Counted from the first letter of the stretch, positions 34,558 to 44,938 are shown. The stretch is 64,000 nucleotides of DNA from Kocuria marina (GCF_000786655.1 NZ_JROM01000003.1:1-64000), one strand, 5' to 3'. The notes: generated from the sequence alone by a model not told the origin. A program made the numbers and translations.

Positions 34558-35095
34558 ATCCTCCCTCTCCTGGGGCGTACGGGTCCCGCCGTCCACCGTA
34601 GGGGGTTTCCTCCTCCGCGTCCGGGTCATCGGGTGGGAGCCGACACGATTTCTCCACGATCCAGCCCACGACCGCCAGCACGATCCCCGCCACGACTTGG
34701 GCGACGCACAGCCACAACGGTTCCTGCGTGGAACGCACCCCGAGCAGGGTCAGCTGGTCCACGCCGATCCCGGCGTGCCACCCGGCGGTCAGGGCACCGT
34801 AGTACGCGATCGCCTGCGCCGCCGCTGCCGTACCCACGGCCCACACGGGATCGTACGGTTTGCGCCGAGCCGGGTCGCCACGTCGCCCGGCCCCGCGTTC
34901 GGGGTCCCGGTAGGCGCGCAACCGCAGCCCCAGGTACCCCACCACGAGCGCGGCCGCGAGCTCGGCGAACAGACTGAGCCACGGCAGGATGAGCAGGCTC
35001 TGGTGCCGCCCGCTCACCACGTGATTGAGGCTCCACCCCACGGCCGCGGCGACCGCGGCGGCCGCCACGAGGGACAACACGTTCAGGTATCGCAC
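34541..35095 (-). CDS. DUF3180 membrane protein
   Basis: 184 residues with four membrane segments (about 5-25, 35-55, 85-105 and 120-142) and a charged tail ending in a Gly/Tyr/Arg-rich stretch. It matches DUF3180, an actinobacterial family found after folK. The function is unknown. It overlaps folK by 13 nt and the next gene by 17 nt. Confidence 0.82.
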   Translation of the reverse strand: MRYLNVLSLVAAAAVAAAVGWSLNHVVSGRHQSLLILPWLSLFAELAAALVVGYLGLRLRAYRDPERGAGRRGDPARRKPYDPVWAVGTAAAAQAIAYYGALTAGWHAGIGVDQLTLLGVRSTQEPLWLCVAQVVAGIVLAVVGWIVEKSCRLPPDDPDAEEETPYGGRRDPYAPGEGGYARHR

Positions 35096-35607
35096 GGGGA
35101 CTCCACCTCCGGTCGCACGCGGTGCTCGGTCACGATCAGATCCGCGAAGTCCGGGGCCTCACGGGCCAGCTCGCGGACGGGACGGCCGTCGAGGTGGGCC
35201 TGCGGATCCATGAGGGCCCACGGTTCGAGCACGAACGCGCGTTCGTGTGCCCGCGGGTGCGGCAACTGCAAGCGTGGATCGTTGCTGTGGGCGCCCTCGA
35301 ACCACACGACGTCCAGGTCCAGGGTGCGCGGCCCCCAGCGCACATCACGCGTGCGACCGTGCTCGGCCTCGATGCGCTGGCACACCGCGAGCACCTCGAA
35401 CGGCGTGAGCCGGGTGCGCAGTTCCACGACCGCGTTGAGGTAGTCCGGGGAGTCCTGCGGTCCACCCACCGCGCGGGTCTCCACGACCGGTGAGGCCGCC
35501 GTGACACTGATCCCGGGTGTCGCGTCCAGCGCCCGCACGGCCTGCCGCAGCACCGTCAACCGCTGCCCCAGGTTCGCCCCCAGGGCCACAACACACCGGG
35601 CCGTCAT
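35083..35607 (-). CDS. folK: 6-hydroxymethyl-dihydropterin pyrophosphokinase
   Basis: 174 residues. It moves pyrophosphate from ATP to 6-hydroxymethyl-7,8-dihydropterin. Family residues are ALGANLGQR at the start, PDYLNAVVELRT in the middle, and the signature GPRTLDLDVVWF near residue 105 with the metal-binding DLD. It overlaps folB by four bases (ATGA). Confidence 0.95.
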   Translation of the reverse strand: MTARCVVALGANLGQRLTVLRQAVRALDATPGISVTAASPVVETRAVGGPQDSPDYLNAVVELRTRLTPFEVLAVCQRIEAEHGRTRDVRWGPRTLDLDVVWFEGAHSNDPRLQLPHPRAHERAFVLEPWALMDPQAHLDGRPVRELAREAPDFADLIVTEHRVRPEVESPCDT

Positions 35608-36020
35608 CCGTCCGCGCCCGCCTCGTAGTGTCCTCGGCGGCGGTGGATGCTCACGGCCACGTCCGAGAACGTCACGTCGATCGGCGCCTTGGGTTTGTGC
35701 ACCGTGACCTCGAGCTCGGCCACCGCGGGGAAATTCTCCACGAGCGCCCGCGCGATCTCCTCCGCGAGGGCCTCGATCAGCTGGAACCGGGTCCCGATGA
35801 TGATCTCCCGCACCATTTCCGCGACCTCCCCGTAGTGCACGGTGCGGGTGAGGTCGTCGGTGGTCCCGGCCGGTCGCAGGTCCACGGAGAGCACGAGGTC
35901 CACGAAGAACGGCTGACCGCTGCGGCGTTCCTTCTCGAACACGCCGTGATAGCCCACCGCGCCCAGGCCGGTGAGGGTGATCCGATCGCGATGGTTCTTG
36001 TCAGGGGCGGGTGTGTTCAT
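35604..36020 (-). CDS. folB: Dihydroneopterin aldolase
   Basis: 138 residues, single T-fold domain. It converts dihydroneopterin to 6-hydroxymethyl-dihydropterin and glycolaldehyde. ITLTGLGAVGYHGVFEKERRSGQPFFVDL is the typical opening with the Glu near residue 31, and the pterin-binding segment is FQLIEALAEEIA. It sits seven nt after folP, in the folE-folP-folB-folK run. Confidence 0.95.
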   Translation of the reverse strand: MNTPAPDKNHRDRITLTGLGAVGYHGVFEKERRSGQPFFVDLVLSVDLRPAGTTDDLTRTVHYGEVAEMVREIIIGTRFQLIEALAEEIARALVENFPAVAELEVTVHKPKAPIDVTFSDVAVSIHRRRGHYEAGADG

Positions 36021-36027
36021 GGCGGGC

Positions 36028-36975
36028 TCAGTTTCCCATATCCCGGGGGTGCAGTACGGGCGGGGCGACGCCGCACCACGCGTGGGCCGCGGCCACCGCG
36101 TCCACCGTGGTCGGGACGTCGTGAACGCGCACGGCCCAGGCCCCCCCGAACGCGGACAGTGCGCTGATGGCTGCCGTGGCCGTGTCCCGCTCAGCCACGG
36201 GGCGCGGTCCGTCCTGCGTGGCCAGCAGGGCGCCCACGAAGCGTTTACGGGATGCGGCGATCAGGACCTTGCCGAGACCGGCCAGCCGGGGCAGGGCACG
36301 CAGCAGTTCCCAGTTCTGTTCCCCCGCCTTGGCGAAGCCGAGTCCCGGGTCCACGATCAGGTGCTCCGGGCTGATCCCCGCGGCGAGGCAGCGCTCCCGC
36401 AGCTGCTCGAGCTCGGCGAGCACCTCGGTCACGGTGTCGTCGTAGTGCGCGAGGGACGTCATGGTCTGCGGGGTCCCGCGCGAATGCATGAGCACGTACG
36501 GCACGCCCCGGTCCCCGGCCAGCTCGATCATGCGGGGGTCCAGGTTCGTCCCGGAGACGTCGTTGATGATGTGCGCCCCGGCGTCCAGGGCGGCCTCGGC
36601 CGTGTCCGGGTGCAGGGTGTCCACGCTCACGACGACGCCGCGGTCGCTCAGTTCGCGGATCACGGCCAGCACGCGCCGCTGTTCCTCCCGCGGATCCACC
36701 CGCTCGGAGTCGGGCCGGGTGGACTCCCCGCCCACGTCCACGATGTCCGCGCCCTGTTCGGCGAGCAGCAGCCCGTGCGCCACGGCGGCGGACTCGGTGT
36801 CGTGGCGACCGCCGTCGCTGAACGAATCGGGGGTCACGTTGAGGATCCCCATGACGAGTGTGCGTCCGGTGGGCAGCGCGTCGAACGAACCCCAGCCGAG
36901 CGCGTGCCGAGCGGGCACGGCGTCGTGGTCCAGAGCGCCGTCGGGCGGGCTCGCGGCGTCGTGCGGCGCGCTCAT
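36028..36975 (-). CDS. folP: Dihydropteroate synthase
   Basis: 315 residues. It joins hydroxymethyl-dihydropterin pyrophosphate to p-aminobenzoate, and is the sulfonamide target. Signatures are [15 protein letters not shown] (residues ~43-57) and [14 protein letters not shown] (~85). The first ~35 residues are an extra lead-in before the TIM barrel. It overlaps folE by four bases. Confidence 0.95.
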   Translation of the reverse strand: MSAPHDAASPPDGALDHDAVPARHALGWGSFDALPTGRTLVMGILNVTPDSFSDGGRHDTESAAVAHGLLLAEQGADIVDVGGESTRPDSERVDPREEQRRVLAVIRELSDRGVVVSVDTLHPDTAEAALDAGAHIINDVSGTNLDPRMIELAGDRGVPYVLMHSRGTPQTMTSLAHYDDTVTEVLAELEQLRERCLAAGISPEHLIVDPGLGFAKAGEQNWELLRALPRLAGLGKVLIAASRKRFVGALLATQDGPRPVAERDTATAAISALSAFGGAWAVRVHDVPTTVDAVAAAHAWCGVAPPVLHPRDMGN

Positions 36976-37628
36976 TGCGCGCGCCCCGCCTGGATCAGGT
37001 TCATGGCCTCGGCGCGGGTTGCCGGGTTACGCAGTTGACCGCGCACGGCCGACGTCACGGTCTTGGCACCGGGTTTACGAACCCCCCGCATGGACATGCA
37101 CAGGTGCTCGCACTCGATCACCACGATCGCCCCGGCCGGGTGCAGGTGCTCGCTCAGGGCCTCAACAACCTGCGTGGTGAGCCGCTCCTGGACCTGGGGA
37201 CGCTTGGCGTAGAGGTCCACGAGCCGCGCGAGCTTGGACAGGCCCGTGACCTTGCCTTCCGGGCCCGGGATGTACCCCACGTGAGCGAGCCCGTGGAACG
37301 GCACCAGGTGGTGCTCACACGTGGAGTAGAACGGGATGTCCCGCACGAGCACCATCTCGGAGTGGCCGATGTCGAAGGACGTGGCCAGCAGGTCCACGGG
37401 GTCCTGGTGCAGACCCGCGAAGACCTCGGCGTACGCGCGTGCCACCCGGGCCGGGGTGTCCCGCAGACCACCGCGGTCCGGGTCCTCCCCCACGGCCAAC
37501 AGGATCTCGCGCACCGCGGCCGCGATCCGGGGTTGGTCGATCGCGGGATCGAGCTGGGGGGCATCGGCGTAGTCCGCGTAGGACCCCGACACCGGCTCGT
37601 GCGGATCGTCCCGGTGTGTGCCGTGCAT
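36972..37628 (-). CDS. folE: GTP cyclohydrolase I
   Basis: 218 residues. It opens the purine ring of GTP to give dihydroneopterin triphosphate, the first folate step. Zinc ligands are seen in [14 protein letters not shown] and in [17 protein letters not shown]. The ATG at 37628 overlaps the ftsH stop by one base (TGATG). The open frame continuing upstream is a shadow. Confidence 0.96.
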   Translation of the reverse strand: MHGTHRDDPHEPVSGSYADYADAPQLDPAIDQPRIAAAVREILLAVGEDPDRGGLRDTPARVARAYAEVFAGLHQDPVDLLATSFDIGHSEMVLVRDIPFYSTCEHHLVPFHGLAHVGYIPGPEGKVTGLSKLARLVDLYAKRPQVQERLTTQVVEALSEHLHPAGAIVVIECEHLCMSMRGVRKPGAKTVTSAVRGQLRNPATRAEAMNLIQAGRAQ

Positions 37629-39748
37629 CAGCGGTTCTCCCGCCGCACACCGCCCGGTCCCTGTCCGGACGGCCCGTCCGGGCCCGTGCCGGAGGCGTCG
37701 GCCCCGGGCTGCGGGTCCTGGTGCTCGGGCACCTCGAGCGGGTGCTCCGGCTTGGCGGCCACGGCCTGGTCCTGCGGTGCCATGGTGCTGGGGTCCTGGA
37801 GGTTCTTGCGGCGGGCCTCCTCCCGTTCGGCGGATGTGACCACCGGCGGGATGTCGGAGACCTCGCGCTCCTCCCCGGAGAGCCACACCGGGCGCAGGTC
37901 CCGCTTGGTGACGTCCCGGAAGATCTCCTGGATCTGGGCCTCGTTGAGGGTTTCCTTCTCGAGCAGTTCCAGGGCCAGGCGGTCCAGAACGGGACGGTTC
38001 TCGAGCAGGATCTGGTGCGCCTCGGTGTGGGCCTGGTCGAGCAGCGCCCGCACCTCGTCGTCCACGACGGCCAGCGTGTGGTCCGAGTACTCCTTGGAGC
38101 CGGAGCCCATCTCGCGGCCCACGAACGGGTCCGAGTTGTCCCCGCCGATCTTGACGGAGCCGATCCGCGAGCTCATCCCGTACTGGGTGACCATCTTGCG
38201 CGCGGTGTCCGTGGCCTTCTGGATGTCGTTGGACGCACCCGTGGAGGGGTCGTGGAACACGATCTCCTCCGCCGCGCGGCCGCCCATAGCGTAGGCCATC
38301 TGGTCCAACAGCTCGTTGCGGGTGGTCGAGTACTTGTCGTCCGAGGGCATCACCATGGTGTAGCCCAGCGCGCGCCCGCGCGGCAGGATGGTGATCTTGG
38401 TGACGGGGTCCGTGTTGCGCAGTGCCGCGGCGACGAGCGCGTGGCCACCCTCGTGGTACGCGGTGACCTTGCGCTCGAGTTCCTTCATCACGCGGGAACG
38501 CTTCTGCGGGCCGGCGATCACGCGGTCGATCGCCTCGTCCACCGCGCGGTCGTCGATCAGCTGCGCGTGGGAGCGGGCGGTCAGCAACGCGGCCTCGTTC
38601 ATCACGTTCGCGAGTTCCGCACCCGTGAACCCGGGCGTGCGCTTGGCCACGGAGGCCAGGTCCACGTTGTTCGCGAGCGGCTTGTTCTGGGAGTGCACGC
38701 GCAGGATCTGCTCGCGGCCCTTCATGTCCGGGGCGTCCACGCCGATCTGGCGGTCGAAGCGGCCCGGGCGCAACAGCGCGGGGTCCAGGACGTCCGGGCG
38801 GTTGGTCGCGGCGATCAGGATCACGTTGGTGTTGGCGTCGAAGCCGTCCATCTCCACGAGCAACTGGTTGAGGGTCTGCTCGCGTTCGTCGTTGCCGCCG
38901 CCCATACCGGCACCGCGCTGGCGGCCCACGGCGTCGATCTCGTCCACGAACACGATGGCCGGGGAGTTCTCCTTGGCCTGCTGGAACAGGTCGCGCACAC
39001 GGGACGCACCCACGCCCACGAACATCTCCACGAAGTCGGAACCGGAGATCGAGTAGAACGGGACGCCGGCCTCACCCGCCACGGCCTTGGCCAGCAGGGT
39101 CTTACCGGTACCCGGAGGGCCGTAGAGCAGCACACCCTTGGGGACCTTGGCGCCCACGGCGGTGAAGCGGTCGTGCTCCACCAGGAACTGCTTGATCTCG
39201 TCGAGCTCCTGGACGGCCTCGTCCGCGCCGGCCACGTCCGCGAACGTCACCTCGGAGTTCTCCTTGTTGAACATCTTGGCCTTGGACCGGCCGAACTTCA
39301 TGGCCTGCCCGCCGGTCTGCATGCGGGCGAAGATGAACCAGAAGATACCCAGGATGATCAGGAACGGGAGCAGGAAGCGTACGAGCGACAGGAACCAGTT
39401 GTTCTCCACGGGTTGATCCGTGAAGCCGCTCAGCTGGGCGTCGTTCATGGTCCGCACGACTTCTTCCGCGCGGGGCTGGACGTAGAAGAACTCCACGTCC
39501 TTACCGAGGTTCTGGCCGTCCCGGTTCAGATCGTCCTTGAGGGAGAGCTTCACCTTCTGCTCGCCGTCGTAGATCTTGGCCTCGTTGACCTTGTGGTCCC
39601 TGAGCAGTTCCAGACCCACGTTGGTGTCCACGCGGGACGAGGTGGGGCTGAACACGCTGGCGCCCACGGGCACCAGGACCACAATGGCCAGCAGGATCCA
39701 GAAGAGTGGACCCTTGAAGAAACTCGTGGGTTTTTTTGCCGTGGCCAA
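37628..39748 (-). CDS. ftsH: Membrane AAA+ zinc protease FtsH
   Basis: 706 residues. Membrane segments at ~12-30 and ~118-137 flank a periplasmic-side domain. The AAA module has Walker A GPPGTGKT near 205 and [14 protein letters not shown] after it. The protease active site reads [10 protein letters not shown] near 430; the usual form is HEAGH, so Gly replaces Ala at a tolerant position. The C-terminal ~90 residues are a Pro/Gly/Asp-rich tail. It degrades membrane and regulatory proteins. It is the first gene of the folate run. Confidence 0.97.
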   Translation of the reverse strand: MATAKKPTSFFKGPLFWILLAIVVLVPVGASVFSPTSSRVDTNVGLELLRDHKVNEAKIYDGEQKVKLSLKDDLNRDGQNLGKDVEFFYVQPRAEEVVRTMNDAQLSGFTDQPVENNWFLSLVRFLLPFLIILGIFWFIFARMQTGGQAMKFGRSKAKMFNKENSEVTFADVAGADEAVQELDEIKQFLVEHDRFTAVGAKVPKGVLLYGPPGTGKTLLAKAVAGEAGVPFYSISGSDFVEMFVGVGASRVRDLFQQAKENSPAIVFVDEIDAVGRQRGAGMGGGNDEREQTLNQLLVEMDGFDANTNVILIAATNRPDVLDPALLRPGRFDRQIGVDAPDMKGREQILRVHSQNKPLANNVDLASVAKRTPGFTGAELANVMNEAALLTARSHAQLIDDRAVDEAIDRVIAGPQKRSRVMKELERKVTAYHEGGHALVAAALRNTDPVTKITILPRGRALGYTMVMPSDDKYSTTRNELLDQMAYAMGGRAAEEIVFHDPSTGASNDIQKATDTARKMVTQYGMSSRIGSVKIGGDNSDPFVGREMGSGSKEYSDHTLAVVDDEVRALLDQAHTEAHQILLENRPVLDRLALELLEKETLNEAQIQEIFRDVTKRDLRPVWLSGEEREVSDIPPVVTSAEREEARRKNLQDPSTMAPQDQAVAAKPEHPLEVPEHQDPQPGADASGTGPDGPSGQGPGGVRRENR

Positions 39749-39982
39749 GCCGTTGATCCTCCCGTGGACGTGACACGTTTCGTCACGGCCCGCTCACATG
39801 TGCACCTGTCTCCATGGGGTGGAGGGGTGGGGAACGGTGGCCGTGACGTGTATGGCACAATCTATCGCTTCGAATGGCGCTGCGACGCCGTGCGTGCGGT
39901 CCGTTCTTTCACAGCGCACACGATTGGGCCACGGTACACGCCTCTGCCCGACATTGGCTGTGCGTGCGGGTCCGTGCGCGAC

Positions 39983-40534
39983 TCACTCGTAGACGTGCGG
40001 TGCGAGCGTGGCGATGCAGTCCAGGTTGCGGTACTGCTCGGCGAAGTCCAGGCCGTAACCCACCACGAACTCGTTGGGGATGTCCCAGCCCACGTAACGC
40101 ACGTCGATGTCCGTCTTGGCGGCGTCGGGCTTGCGCAGCAGCGTGCAGATCTCCACCGAGGCGGGTCCGCGCGACTCCAGGTTGGTGCGCAGCCAGGACA
40201 GCGTGAGGCCCGAGTCGATGACGTCCTCCACGATCAGCACGTCCTTGCCGTGCAGGTCCGTGTCCAGGTCCTTGAGGATGCGCACCACACCGGAGGACTT
40301 GGTGCCCGAACCGTAGGAGGACACCGCCATCCAGTCCATGGGGTACTGCCCCTCGAGCTCGCGCATGAGGTCCGCCATGACCATCACCGCACCCTTGAGC
40401 ACCCCCACGAGCAGCACGTCCCGCCCCTCGTAGTCGCGGTCGATCTGCTGGGCGAGTTCACGGACCTTCTGCGCGATCTGTTCCTTGGTGAACAGGACGT
40501 TGCTCAGGTCGTCGTGGACGTGTTCGGCCTTCAC
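39983..40534 (-). CDS. hpt: Hypoxanthine phosphoribosyltransferase
   Basis: 183 residues. The PRPP-binding loop VLIVEDVIDSGLTLSWL lies near residue 105, and the family's flexible-loop SSYGSGTKSSG precedes it. It salvages hypoxanthine and guanine. The GTG start overlaps the tilS stop (GTGA). The conserved tilS-hpt-ftsH order is kept, with 234 nt before ftsH. Confidence 0.95.
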   Translation of the reverse strand: MKAEHVHDDLSNVLFTKEQIAQKVRELAQQIDRDYEGRDVLLVGVLKGAVMVMADLMRELEGQYPMDWMAVSSYGSGTKSSGVVRILKDLDTDLHGKDVLIVEDVIDSGLTLSWLRTNLESRGPASVEICTLLRKPDAAKTDIDVRYVGWDIPNEFVVGYGLDFAEQYRNLDCIATLAPHVYE

Positions 40535-41733
40535 TGTGCACTCCCGGGGTCGTTCGTGGGTGGACTTGTCTCCTGCGGGCGAGGTCCGCGCTCACCGCGC
40601 AGCTCGAGGCACCCTCGCGCATGGGTCGCGTCCGAGCGGTGCCGCCACGCTGCCACCTTACCCGCCATCTGCACCGGCCCGGCCGCCCCGTACCCGAGCG
40701 CGAACTGCTCGAGCGCACTCAACCGTTCGAACGTGGGCGTCTCCCCGCCCGCGAGGACGCATGCCTTCGCGAGCATGCGTCGACGCAGTGCCGCCGGGGT
40801 CCCCTGGACGGCGGCACCGTCCAGCACGACCGACGAGCCGGACGAGGCCGCGGGCACCAGGGCGGCGTCGAACGCCAGGGACGCCTGTTCGTCCAGGTAG
40901 TCAGCGTCCGCGCCGAGCACCGATGCCGTGCGGGCCAGCGCCCTGCCCACCCCCGGGCCCAGCTGGGACTCGAGATAGGGCAGCACCTCGTGGCGCACAC
41001 GCCCGCGGGTCAGCGCGGTGTCCGCATTGGTGGGGTCGTGCCACGGCGACAGCCCCTCGGCCGCGCACATCGTCTCGGTCTCAGCGCGCGTGACGTTGAG
41101 GAACGGACGCAGGTACAGCACGTCGTCGACATGATGCCGCTCGGGCATCCCGGACAGCGAGCGCGTTCCCGAGCCCCGAGCGAGGCCCAGCAGCACGGTC
41201 TCCGCCTGGTCGTCCCGCGTATGACCGAGCAGGACGGCGGCAGCACCGGTGCGGCGCGCGACGTCGTTGAGGGCGCCGTAGCGGGCGAGGCGCGCGGCCA
41301 TCTCGGGGCCGTGGTGCTCGCGCACCACCGTGACCCGCTCGACCGCGACGGGCTCGAGCCCGAGCTCCCGCACGGTGCGCGCCGCGTCACGGGCAGCCTC
41401 GGCCGAGCCCTCCTGGAGTCCGTGGTCCACCACGACGGCGCCCACCCGCACGCGGCCGCGCCGCGCGAGGTGCGCGGCGGCCGCGGCGAGCGCGAGGGAA
41501 TCGGCGCCACCGCTGCATGCCACGAGCACGAGGGGCGGGCGGGGATCAGTGCCCGCCCCCGCGTGCTCGGTAGTCGTTTCCCGCGGGGTCGTCGAGGGGT
41601 CCGGACGCATCGGATCACGTGCGTCCGCTCCCCCAGCCGACGTCTCACGGGGTAGGTGGTCGACGGCGCGGGCCACCGCGCGCCGGGCGCGGGCGACCAC
41701 GGGGTTGAGGCGACCGGCCCGTCCGTGCTGCAC
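40531..41733 (-). CDS. tilS: tRNA(Ile)-lysidine synthetase
   Basis: 400 residues. The N-type ATP pyrophosphatase loop SGGADSLAL lies near residue 72. LGHTRDDQAETVLLGLARGSG and PFLNVTRAET follow as in TilS. It converts C34 of the AUA-reading tRNA-Ile to lysidine. The first ~65 residues are an Ala/Arg/Pro-rich extension. It starts 4 nt after the HTH gene, so the two may be co-transcribed. Confidence 0.93.
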   Translation of the reverse strand: MQHGRAGRLNPVVARARRAVARAVDHLPRETSAGGADARDPMRPDPSTTPRETTTEHAGAGTDPRPPLVLVACSGGADSLALAAAAAHLARRGRVRVGAVVVDHGLQEGSAEAARDAARTVRELGLEPVAVERVTVVREHHGPEMAARLARYGALNDVARRTGAAAVLLGHTRDDQAETVLLGLARGSGTRSLSGMPERHHVDDVLYLRPFLNVTRAETETMCAAEGLSPWHDPTNADTALTRGRVRHEVLPYLESQLGPGVGRALARTASVLGADADYLDEQASLAFDAALVPAASSGSSVVLDGAAVQGTPAALRRRMLAKACVLAGGETPTFERLSALEQFALGYGAAGPVQMAGKVAAWRHRSDATHARGCLELRGERGPRPQETSPPTNDPGSAQ

Positions 41734-41737
41734 CCCG

Positions 41738-42199
41738 TCAGTCCTGGGCGGACTTGGCGCGCTGCGCCGTTTCCTCGGCCATCCCCAGGACCTTGCTCAG
41801 CACAGGAGTGGTGTCACCGAGCATGACCAGGGCGCGTTCCAGTTCCCCCACCGGAACCACCGAGGCGAGCGCGGACACGGCATCCGTGTCCGTGGTGATC
41901 CCCGTGCGGATCTGTGACGTGGACAGCACCGGTTGGGATGCCTCCACCCTGTTCAGGACGGCCTCCTGGTCCGAGGACCCTGCGCTGTCCTCGAGCATGA
42001 CCAGGCGTTCGTAGACCGCCGGGTTACCGATCTTGATGCGTCTGCCGCTGATGAGTTGGGAGAGCATGGGCGCGGACAGGCCCAGGACCTGGGCCAGCCT
42101 GCGCTGCGTAATACCGTAGGCCCCCACCACGGCGCCAAAACGCTCTGACAGCGGCTGACCGTACAGCCGGATCTGTTGATTGATGTTTTCAGAGCTCAC
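41738..42199 (-). CDS. XRE-type helix-turn-helix DNA-binding protein
   Basis: 153 residues. The HTH lies at ~25-60 (GAYGITQRRLAQVLGLSAPMLSQLISGRRIKIGN), and the rest is a helical tail of unknown role. I chose the GTG at 42199 (MSSENINQ) because the upstream codons are low in sense for this family. It stands between the zinc metalloprotease gene and tilS, leading into tilS with a 4-nt gap. It probably regulates transcription; the target is unknown, perhaps its own run. Confidence 0.8.
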   Translation of the reverse strand: MSSENINQQIRLYGQPLSERFGAVVGAYGITQRRLAQVLGLSAPMLSQLISGRRIKIGNPAVYERLVMLEDSAGSSDQEAVLNRVEASQPVLSTSQIRTGITTDTDAVSALASVVPVGELERALVMLGDTTPVLSKVLGMAEETAQRAKSAQD

Positions 42200-42252
42200 A
42201 CGGTCATCTTGGCACAGACAACCGGGGGAAAACCCGAGAGCACGTGCCGGAC

Positions 42253-43347
42253 TCAGCCCAGGACGCGATCCATCCAGGCCTGCGGGTCGTGGATCTCCGT
42301 CTCGGTGGGCAAGGTCTCGGGTGAGGTCCACACCGTGTTGAAGCGGTCCATGCCCGCACGCTCCACGATGTACTCCACGAACCTCTGACCGTTGCTGTAC
42401 TGGCGCATCTTGGCGTCCATGCCCAGCAGGGAACGGATGAACCGGTCCAGGGCGCCGTGGGTCGCGGAGCGGTCGTCGAAGCGGCGGCGGATGGTCTTCA
42501 CGGAGGGCACGATGGACGAGTCCACGGCGTCCATGACGGCGTTGGCGTGGCCCTCGAGCAGGGACATCACCGCCGTCACGTGGGAGACCGTGTCACGTTC
42601 GGCGTCCGTGAGCAGATGGGTCATGGGGCCCAGGCCCGCGTCCGGGCGGCCGGCGGAGCGGCCCGTGATCGACGCCGCGGCGGCGCGCACGCGATCCCAC
42701 GCGGAGGCGTCCAGCGAACCCAGGCGGGAGATCTGCTCGAGCATGTGATCACGCAGCCACGGCGCCGCCGCGAACTGCACGCGGTGGGTCTGTTCGTGCA
42801 GGCACACCCACAACCGGAAGTCCTCGGGGGCCACGTTGAGTTCGTGCTCGGTCCACAACACGTTGGGTGCCACGAACATGAGCCGGCCCCCGGGGTGGGA
42901 ACGGGCCGCCTGTTCGGAGACGAGCCCGGCGTAGGGGTCGTACTGCCCCAGGACCTTGGCGGAGAGAAAGCCCACCAGGGCCCCCATCTCCGCGGCGGTC
43001 GCCGTGGGTGCCACGCCCCGCAGGGCGGCGTCGAACTTGGCCGGGTCCTTGGCGCGCAACCGGTCGAAGACGGGCTGGACGAGCACGGAGAACGTCTGCG
43101 TGTTGGCCTTGGCCCAGCCCGCGCGGTCCACCACGAGCACGGTGGAGTCCCGCAGGTTCTCCGCGGCGTCCAGACGCGTGATCGCGTGGACGTGGTGCAC
43201 CGATTCGTGCGCGAAGTAGCGCAGGGACTCCACGGCGCGGGACATCTCACGCGGCCCGGGCGTGGGGCCCGGCGGGGTCAGTTTGGCGGCGATCTGGGCG
43301 GCTGCGTCCCAGTCCACGAGCGAACGACGTGTCAGTTCTTGGCTCAT
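42253..43347 (-). CDS. Zinc-dependent metalloprotease-like protein (DUF2342 type)
   Basis: 364 residues with the zincin motif LHEQTHRVQF near residue 180 (HExxH). The family is the actinobacterial one found beside tilS and dacB. The N-terminal LVDWDAAAQIAAKLTPPGP is typical. No signal peptide is seen, so it acts in the cytoplasm. The substrate is unknown. ATG at 43347 (MSQELTRR) fits; an upstream ATG at 43359 is in frame. Confidence 0.85.
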   Translation of the reverse strand: MSQELTRRSLVDWDAAAQIAAKLTPPGPTPGPREMSRAVESLRYFAHESVHHVHAITRLDAAENLRDSTVLVVDRAGWAKANTQTFSVLVQPVFDRLRAKDPAKFDAALRGVAPTATAAEMGALVGFLSAKVLGQYDPYAGLVSEQAARSHPGGRLMFVAPNVLWTEHELNVAPEDFRLWVCLHEQTHRVQFAAAPWLRDHMLEQISRLGSLDASAWDRVRAAAASITGRSAGRPDAGLGPMTHLLTDAERDTVSHVTAVMSLLEGHANAVMDAVDSSIVPSVKTIRRRFDDRSATHGALDRFIRSLLGMDAKMRQYSNGQRFVEYIVERAGMDRFNTVWTSPETLPTETEIHDPQAWMDRVLG

Positions 43348-43432
43348 GCGCTCACTCAATCACACCCGGGCGGTCACGCGAATGGGCGAAGGCTGGAAAC
43401 TCCCGGGGCACGGCGCGTTCCGCGCGGCCGGC

Positions 43433-44938
43433 TCACCCAGATCCCGCGAGCGCGGCCACCGTGCGGTCCACGGTGTCCTTGGCCCGGGTGGTGCCTCCGC
43501 TGACCCCGTTGAGCACCAGGGAGTACACGAGCACGCTGCCGTCCGCGCGTTGCACGTACCCGGACAGCGCCACCACGTCCAGCAGGGTCCCGGTCTTGGC
43601 CCGGGTGACACCGCGCGCCGCGGCCTCCGCCGGGTCGTCGAAGCGCTCCGAGAGCGTTCCCTCCGCCCCCGCCACGGGCAGCCCCCGGCCGTACGGACCG
43701 TAGCGGGGATCCGTGACCAGGGTGTCCACCGCGCGGGCGAGCGTGGTGGCGCTGACCCTGTCCTGCTGCGCCATCCCGCTCGCGTCCACGGCCCGCAGGC
43801 CCCCGGTGTCGATCCCGTGCTCGGCCAGGGCGGCGGGGATCAGCTCCTGCACACCCGTCACGCTGCCCTCGCGTCCGGAGGCCACCGCGGCGACCCGCGC
43901 GAGGGTCTCGGCGAGGGAGTTGTCCGAGTGCGCGAGCATGTAGGCGCTCTGTTCGGACACCGGCGCGGATTCCACGCGCGCGAGCTCCACGGCGTCCTCC
44001 GGGGCGCTCGCGGTGCCTCCCACGGTGACGCTCGCCCCGGAACCCAGGCGCTGTTCGAGCTGGCGCGCGAATTCCCTCGCGACAGCGGCCGCGGGGTCCT
44101 CGGGCCGTTCGCCCCGGGAGCCCGGGTCCGCGCCGTCCGCGGTGGGCACCCGGTGGGAATACAGGGCCACGGGCGCCACACGGGTGATCTCCCCGGCGGC
44201 GATGTCCTCCCCCTCCCACGCGGGGTTCAGCTCCGGTCCGGCGAACAGGTCCGTGTCCAGTTCCACGGTCCACTGCCCGGAGGCCGCGGCGTCGGGATCG
44301 TCCTGTCGCAGTGCCTGCGCGGTGCGTTCCGCGAGCGTCCCCAGTCCCGCATGACCGTTGACCGCATCCGCCCGCCCCTCGCCCGGAGCGAGCAGGGTGT
44401 CACCACCGGCCACGAGGACGAGTTCCCGCGGCTGATCCCCCCGGACCGCGGTGGTCTCCAACCGTTCGTACGGGTCCACGGTCGCGGCCAGCGCCAGGGC
44501 GGTCAGCACCTTCTGGTTCGACGCCGGCACCATGGGCCGCTCCTGCGACCGCCCCGCGACCACGGTGTCCTCCCCCGCCACCGCCACGGCGGCTGCCACG
44601 GTTCCCGGGGCCCCGGTCAGACCCGCGTCCAGGGCCTCCGTCACGCCCGCGGCATCCACCGTCCCGGACGCTGCCGCCAGACCGGCCGCAGCGGGATCGG
44701 GCGACGCCGCGGCGTCGTCCGCGCCGTGCGCCTCTCTTTCCGAGGCGTCCTCCGCCGACGACGCGCCCGGCGCCCCGGCGCCCGGGCCGTCCTGCGCGTG
44801 CTGCCACGCCGGTCGTAGCTCCGCGACGACCGCGGGCACCGCGAACGTTGCCGCGACGAGCACCGAGAGCGCGAGCAGTGCACACGCGAGGGGCCAGAAT
44901 CGGCGACGCGCGGCGGTGCTCGGTGGGGGTGCGGGCAT
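43433..44938 (-). CDS. dacB: D-alanyl-D-alanine carboxypeptidase/endopeptidase (PBP4 type)
   Basis: 501 residues. A signal anchor lies at ~13-38 after a basic start. The penicillin-binding motifs are SNQK (PASNQKVLTAL), SDNSLAE (SxN) and KTG (RAKTGTLLDV). A long inserted domain lies between the first and second motifs, as in PBP4. It trims and cuts peptidoglycan cross-links outside the membrane. ATG at 44938 is preferred over codons further upstream. It is divergent from ppa. Confidence 0.92.
   Translation of the reverse strand: MPAPPPSTAARRRFWPLACALLALSVLVAATFAVPAVVAELRPAWQHAQDGPGAGAPGASSAEDASEREAHGADDAAASPDPAAAGLAAASGTVDAAGVTEALDAGLTGAPGTVAAAVAVAGEDTVVAGRSQERPMVPASNQKVLTALALAATVDPYERLETTAVRGDQPRELVLVAGGDTLLAPGEGRADAVNGHAGLGTLAERTAQALRQDDPDAAASGQWTVELDTDLFAGPELNPAWEGEDIAAGEITRVAPVALYSHRVPTADGADPGSRGERPEDPAAAVAREFARQLEQRLGSGASVTVGGTASAPEDAVELARVESAPVSEQSAYMLAHSDNSLAETLARVAAVASGREGSVTGVQELIPAALAEHGIDTGGLRAVDASGMAQQDRVSATTLARAVDTLVTDPRYGPYGRGLPVAGAEGTLSERFDDPAEAAARGVTRAKTGTLLDVVALSGYVQRADGSVLVYSLVLNGVSGGTTRAKDTVDRTVAALAGSG

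Noticed and set aside
30276-39982. Riboswitch for folate, pantothenate or lysine genes
   Set aside because: Gaps before these genes are too short, and the 234 nt before ftsH shows only small inverted repeats with no known aptamer pattern.
37439-40900. 1153-codon plus-strand frame across folE, ftsH and hpt
   Set aside because: It is an antisense shadow of three recognised genes, common in high-GC DNA.
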